DNA of 64,000 bases from Paraburkholderia sp. PGU19 (GTDB taxonomy: Bacteria; Pseudomonadota; Gammaproteobacteria; Burkholderiales; Burkholderiaceae): positions 1,612,001-1,676,000 of the forward strand of contig NZ_AP023180.1 of the NCBI RefSeq assembly GCF_013426915.1. Direction: 5' to 3'. Made by a program: the position numbers and the translations under genes. Shown here piece after piece: positions 63,537-64,000 of this stretch (position 1 is its first letter; each line of letters begins with the position of its first letter). Under the pieces are notes generated by a model, which saw only the letters and a program-made list of their open reading frames with translations, was not told the DNA's origin and made no database searches.

Positions 63537-64000
63537 TCAGTGACCGGCGATCATCAGCAGATGTTCGACGACGGGACCGAGCGCGAGCGCGGGCACATAG
63601 GTGAGCGCGCCGACGAGCACCAGTGTGCCGAGCAGCAATACAACGAAGAGCGGCCCATGTGTCGGCAAGGTGCCGGAGGTCGCGGCGATGCGCTTCTTGT
63701 TCGCCAGCGAGCCGGCAATGGCGAGCACGGGGACGATCGTGCCGAAACGGCCGAACCACATCGCGATGCCAAGCAGCGAGTTATAGAACGGCGTATTCAC
63801 CGAGAGCCCTGCAAACGCACTGCCGTTGTTGTTGGCGGCAGAGCTGAACGCGTACAGGATCTCGGAGAAGCCATGCGGCCCAGGGTTCGCGATGCCGCCA
63901 GTACCCAGCGGCGACAGCACGCCGATCGACGTGCCGACCAGCACGAGAAACGGCGTCAGGAGGATCGCGACCGACACCATCTTCATTTCGAACGATTCGA
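63537..64000 (-). CDS. kdpA: KdpA K+-translocating subunit, partial (N-terminus outside window)
   Basis: The frame is open from the right edge to the stop at 63537, giving about 153 C-terminal residues with the selectivity-filter region [27 protein letters not shown] and the last helices. The [13 protein letters not shown] motif is typical of the fourth pore repeat of KdpA. kdpF, if present, and the operon promoter lie beyond the window. Confidence 0.96.
   Translation of the reverse strand, partial: ESFEMKMVSVAILLTPFLVLVGTSIGVLSPLGTGGIANPGPHGFSEILYAFSSAANNNGSAFAGLSVNTPFYNSLLGIAMWFGRFGTIVPVLAIAGSLANKKRIAATSGTLPTHGPLFVVLLLGTLVLVGALTYVPALALGPVVEHLLMIAGH

Overview
The window looks like chromosomal DNA from a Paraburkholderia/Burkholderia-type betaproteobacterium. 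It is GC-rich throughout, most genes start behind GGAG-type ribosome binding sites, and it carries an Opc/OmpC-like trimeric porin, many LysR-type regulators, two hydrophobe/amphiphile RND pumps and a kdp potassium operon, all typical of that group. No rRNA, tRNA, CRISPR array, integrase or complete insertion sequence was seen. The only mobile-element traces are a broken IS1182-type transposase at about 35.8-36.2 kb and a decayed DUF2950 gene at about 31.1-31.4 kb.

Layout. 0-4.5 kb: a ureohydrolase, an aldehyde dehydrogenase and an NCS1 permease run leftwards, divergent from a LysR gene; this is probably a guanidino-compound (guanidinobutyrate-like) catabolic unit. 4.7-8.1 kb: an anchored Ala/Ser-rich protein, then a NahR-like LysR gene divergent from a salicylate-hydroxylase-like flavoprotein. 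8.5-12.8 kb: ion and solute transport, with nhaA carrying a frameshift, gltS, a small conserved protein and a ClC-type chloride transporter. 13-14 kb: two small exported proteins.

14.0-25.5 kb: eight leftward genes lie nose to tail, nearly all with ATGA overlaps. They encode an RND efflux pump (adaptor, pump, outer-membrane channel), PqiA, PqiB and PqiC (MCE-type lipid transport), a patatin-like lipase and acetoacetate decarboxylase. Drug/solvent export, envelope lipid movement and lipid/ketone metabolism are thus wired as one transcription unit. 25.9-29.4 kb: a FixL/FixJ-like kinase and regulator followed by two stand-alone receiver proteins. 29.9-37.4 kb: an AT-richer, patchy region with a SYLF lipoprotein, the DUF2950 relic, a porin, a three-gene exported-protein operon whose last member has 37-residue repeats, a tiny Cys-rich exported protein, the IS1182 relic and a GDSL lipoprotein lipase.

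37.5-50.3 kb: a stress or detoxification island. It holds AraC/AhpD-like and LysR/DUF1993 divergent pairs, then an HxlR regulator divergent from a second RND operon, followed by an MFS exporter, a PEP-mutase-like enzyme and a short-chain reductase. The control regions of the RND operon and of the MFS gene are about 81% identical without gaps over 83 bp and carry matching copies of the near-palindrome GTTTCGTCACG-AAC, most simply explained as two HxlR-controlled promoters. 50.3-56.9 kb: two small AT-richer genes, two tandem paralogous LssY-C-like lipoproteins, a leucine-rich-repeat protein kinase, an eIF1/SUI1-like protein and a universal-stress-like protein. 57.1-64 kb: kdpA (partial), kdpB, kdpC, kdpD and kdpE, running leftwards.
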